NCBI GenBank assembly: GCA_002401185.1
Contig: NVSH01000092.1
Coordinates: 1 to 6,995 of the forward strand
Origin: Gammaproteobacteria bacterium
GTDB lineage: Bacteria > Pseudomonadota > Gammaproteobacteria > SZUA-229
Reading direction: 5' to 3'
Length of the DNA: 6,995 nucleotides
Part shown: positions 5,101 to 6,995 of the stretch, one piece after another
Numbering within the stretch: position 1 is the stretch's first letter
Layout: every line of letters begins with the position of its first letter
Translations under genes and position numbers: made by a program
The notes under the pieces: model-generated
Seen by the model: the letters and a program-made list of their open reading frames with translations, nothing else
Databases searched by the model: none
What the model was told of the DNA's origin: nothing

Positions 5101-6825
5101 ATGACGGCAGAAGTACAATTAAATGGGCTATCTCGTAAATTAGTCAACGACGGTTTATTAGAAGAAGAGGCAGCAATTCATGCATTAAAAACCTCTCTCG
5201 AAGAAAAGGTTTCTTTTACAAGTTATTTAGTATCTAATAATTTGCTCACTGCCTCCAAAATCGCCATGGAAGCCTCTAAAGAGTTTGGCTTACCGGTGTT
5301 TGACCTTGATGCTATCGATCTCGACACCATCCCACGTGATATCGTCGATAACAAACTCATTAAAAAACATCATGCTTTACCCTTATATAAACGCGGTAAT
5401 CGCTTATATGTAGGTATCACTGACCCAACGAATCTAACCGCTATTGACGACATCAAATTTCAGACCGGTGTTAACACTGAAGCCATCCTGGTAGAAGAAG
5501 ATAAACTGTCAAAAATGGTAGAAAAACTGTTAGAAGAACAGGATAACGCCATTGACAGCATGATGGGCGACGACCTGGAAGATCTTGATGATCTTGATGA
5601 TCTTGATTTTGAAGACCCAGATGCAAACAAAGTAGAAGACAATGCCGATTCGGGTGTCGATGACACCCCTGTTGTACGCTTCATTAATAAAATTTTGTTA
5701 GACGCCATTAAAAAAGGCGCGTCAGATATTCACTTTGAACCCTATGAAAAGATTTACCGCGTTCGTCTTCGCATCGATGGCGTTTTACGCGAAGTTGCAA
5801 GACCCCCTGTTGCCATGAGCCCCAAATTATGTGCTCGTATCAAAGTTATGTCACGTATGGACACAGCGGAAAAACGGGTACCTCAAGATGGACGTATAAA
5901 ATTAAAGATTTCCAAAACCAAAGCCATCGATTTTCGTGTCAACACCTGCCCCACGTTGTTTGGTGAAAAAATTGTTCTGCGTATTCTCGATCCGTCAAGT
6001 GCTTCACTAGGTATCGATGCATTAGGGTACGAACCCGAACAAAAAGAACTCTATTTAAAAGCATTAGCTAACCCTTACGGTATGATATTGGTTACAGGCC
6101 CTACTGGTAGCGGTAAAACTGTATCGTTATATACTGGCTTAAATATATTAAATACCGTCGATACCAACATTTCGACAGCGGAAGACCCTGTCGAAATTAA
6201 TCTCGAAGGCATCAACCAGGTAAACGTTAATGATAAAGTTGGGCTAACGTTTGAAGCAGCGCTGCGAGCCTTTCTGCGTCAAGACCCTGACATCATCATG
6301 GTCGGTGAGATTCGCGACCTTAACACCGCTGAAATTGCCATAAAAGCCGCACAAACTGGCCATATGGTAATGTCTACATTACACACCAACGATGCCCCCT
6401 TAACATTAGCGCGCTTAGTAAACATGGGCGTACCGCCCTTTAATATCGCCTCTGCTGTCTCGTTAATTATTGCGCAACGACTGGCTCGCCGATTATGCAA
6501 GATCTGTAAAGAAAAAGTCGATATCCCCAGAGCAGCACTCCTGGAAGAAGGCTTCACCGTCGAACAAATTGATAGCAATCCTGAATTATACAAAGCCGTT
6601 GGCTGTGATCTGTGTAGCGAAGGTTTTAAAGGCCGTGTCGGTATATATCAGGTGATGCCCATATCAGAAGCTATTGGTCGCATTATTATGGAAAACGGCT
6701 CATCACTGGATGTTGCAGACCAGGCTGAGAAAGATGGTGTCGATAACCTAAGGCAGTCAGCAATTAAGAAAGTACTTGCAGGATTAACCAGTCTCGAAGA
6801 AATTAACCGTGTAACAAAAGATTAG
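5101..6825 (+). CDS. pilB: PilB, type IV pilus extension ATPase
   Basis: Cytoplasmic hexameric ATPase that powers pilin polymerisation through PilC. The 574 residues match the usual PilB length. An N-terminal MshEN/T2SSE_N domain (about 1-140) is followed by an acidic linker (157-188) and the GspE/PilB catalytic part. Walker A is GPTGSGKT at 333-340 (K339); the Asp box begins EDPVE at 361-365; Walker B is RQDPDIIMVGEIRD at 393-406 (E403); the His box contains H421 and H428. A zinc-binding tetracysteine motif, C466-x2-C469 and C502-x2-C505, is intact and separates PilB/GspE from PilT retraction ATPases, which lack it. The start is the only ATG after an in-frame stop at 5059-5061, with a modest SD (cagg, 5090-5093). 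pilC follows after 20 bp in the same orientation, so they are almost certainly cotranscribed. Confidence 0.97.
   Translation: MTAEVQLNGLSRKLVNDGLLEEEAAIHALKTSLEEKVSFTSYLVSNNLLTASKIAMEASKEFGLPVFDLDAIDLDTIPRDIVDNKLIKKHHALPLYKRGNRLYVGITDPTNLTAIDDIKFQTGVNTEAILVEEDKLSKMVEKLLEEQDNAIDSMMGDDLEDLDDLDDLDFEDPDANKVEDNADSGVDDTPVVRFINKILLDAIKKGASDIHFEPYEKIYRVRLRIDGVLREVARPPVAMSPKLCARIKVMSRMDTAEKRVPQDGRIKLKISKTKAIDFRVNTCPTLFGEKIVLRILDPSSASLGIDALGYEPEQKELYLKALANPYGMILVTGPTGSGKTVSLYTGLNILNTVDTNISTAEDPVEINLEGINQVNVNDKVGLTFEAALRAFLRQDPDIIMVGEIRDLNTAEIAIKAAQTGHMVMSTLHTNDAPLTLARLVNMGVPPFNIASAVSLIIAQRLARRLCKICKEKVDIPRAALLEEGFTVEQIDSNPELYKAVGCDLCSEGFKGRVGIYQVMPISEAIGRIIMENGSSLDVADQAEKDGVDNLRQSAIKKVLAGLTSLEEINRVTKD
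5581..5607 (+). repeat. Three exact 9-bp tandem repeats in the pilB acidic linker
   Basis: GATCTTGAT is repeated three times without mismatch, encoding Asp-Leu-Asp three times. A degenerate copy (gacctggaa) precedes it at 5572-5580. The unit is a multiple of three, so slippage would change linker length without breaking the frame. Confidence 0.85.
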
Positions 6826-6845
6826 AACAGCAGCAGGATACTAAG

Positions 6846-6995
6846 ATGGCTAAGGCAAAAGTAAAAAATGCAACCTTCACATGGGAGTGTACGAATAAAA
6901 AAGGCACGACCGTTAAAGGTGAAATGAGCGCTGCCAGTATGGATGTGGTAAAAGCAGAACTTCGAAAACAGGGCCTCATTCCTAAAAAAGGCAAA
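6846..6995 (+). CDS. pilC: PilC, inner-membrane platform protein (5' fragment, cut by window end)
   Basis: Only the first 50 codons are present; the frame is open to the last base. The start reads MAKAKVKNATFTWECTNKKG and continues with VKGEMSA and an AELRKQGLIP segment, which matches the N-terminal end of PilC/GspF proteins (FTWEG-x-KKG, KG-E, LRKQG). These proteins are about 400 residues with three membrane spans and couple the PilB motor to pilin insertion. An AGGA SD at 6835-6838 lies seven bases before the ATG. The gene begins 20 bp after pilB, consistent with a pilBC(D) operon. A pilD prepilin peptidase gene may follow outside the window. The Cys in the WEC position, where Gly or Ala is common, is a minor deviation. 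Confidence 0.93.
   Translation, partial: MAKAKVKNATFTWECTNKKGTTVKGEMSAASMDVVKAELRKQGLIPKKGK

Noticed and set aside
5460..5708. Serine-rich minus-strand frame opposite the PilB linker
   Set aside because: The Ser/Arg repeats are only the reverse reading of the GATCTTGAT repeats.
1..6995. CRISPR arrays, tRNA or rRNA genes, insertion sequences
   Set aside because: No regularly spaced repeats, cloverleaf-like sequences, or transposase-like reading frames were seen.

Overview
The window is a type IV pilus (T4P) locus from a low-to-moderate GC gammaproteobacterium. The gene set and protein sequences (PilS, PilR, PilA, a TfpX/TfpZ pilin accessory protein, PilB, PilC) match the Pseudomonas-type T4aP system. 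The genus cannot be fixed from the sequence. The pilin ending, with a four-cysteine layout and a terminal Cys, and the acidic linker in PilB fit free-living aquatic gammaproteobacteria, but that is only an impression.

Layout: 1-161 is AT-rich upstream DNA. Next come pilS (162-1799, +), an 80-bp gap, and pilR (1880-3229, +). A 360-bp non-coding region (3230-3589) carries a textbook sigma-54 promoter, a perfect IHF consensus and possible PilR half-sites. pilA (3590-4042, +) follows. A strong hairpin at 4061-4090 can terminate transcription from both sides. A TfpX/TfpZ-type accessory gene (4108-4827) lies on the minus strand, convergent with pilA. A 273-bp AT-rich divergent intergenic region separates it from pilB (5101-6825, +). 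pilC starts at 6846 and runs off the window end.

How it works together: PilS (membrane histidine kinase) phosphorylates PilR (NtrC-class activator). PilR with sigma-54 RNA polymerase, helped by IHF bending, should drive pilA. The pilin is made as a prepilin with a short leader and is extruded by the PilB ATPase through the inner-membrane platform PilC. The TfpX/Z protein probably supports this particular pilin's assembly. The regulator, its target promoter and the extension motor are all within 7 kb, unlike P. aeruginosa, where pilSR and pilABCD are separate.

No wholly unknown system is visible. The items most worth a second look are the inverted, lower-GC TfpX/Z gene inserted between pilA and pilB, the complete sigma-54/IHF architecture of the pilA promoter, and palindromes in the tfpX-pilB intergenic region.
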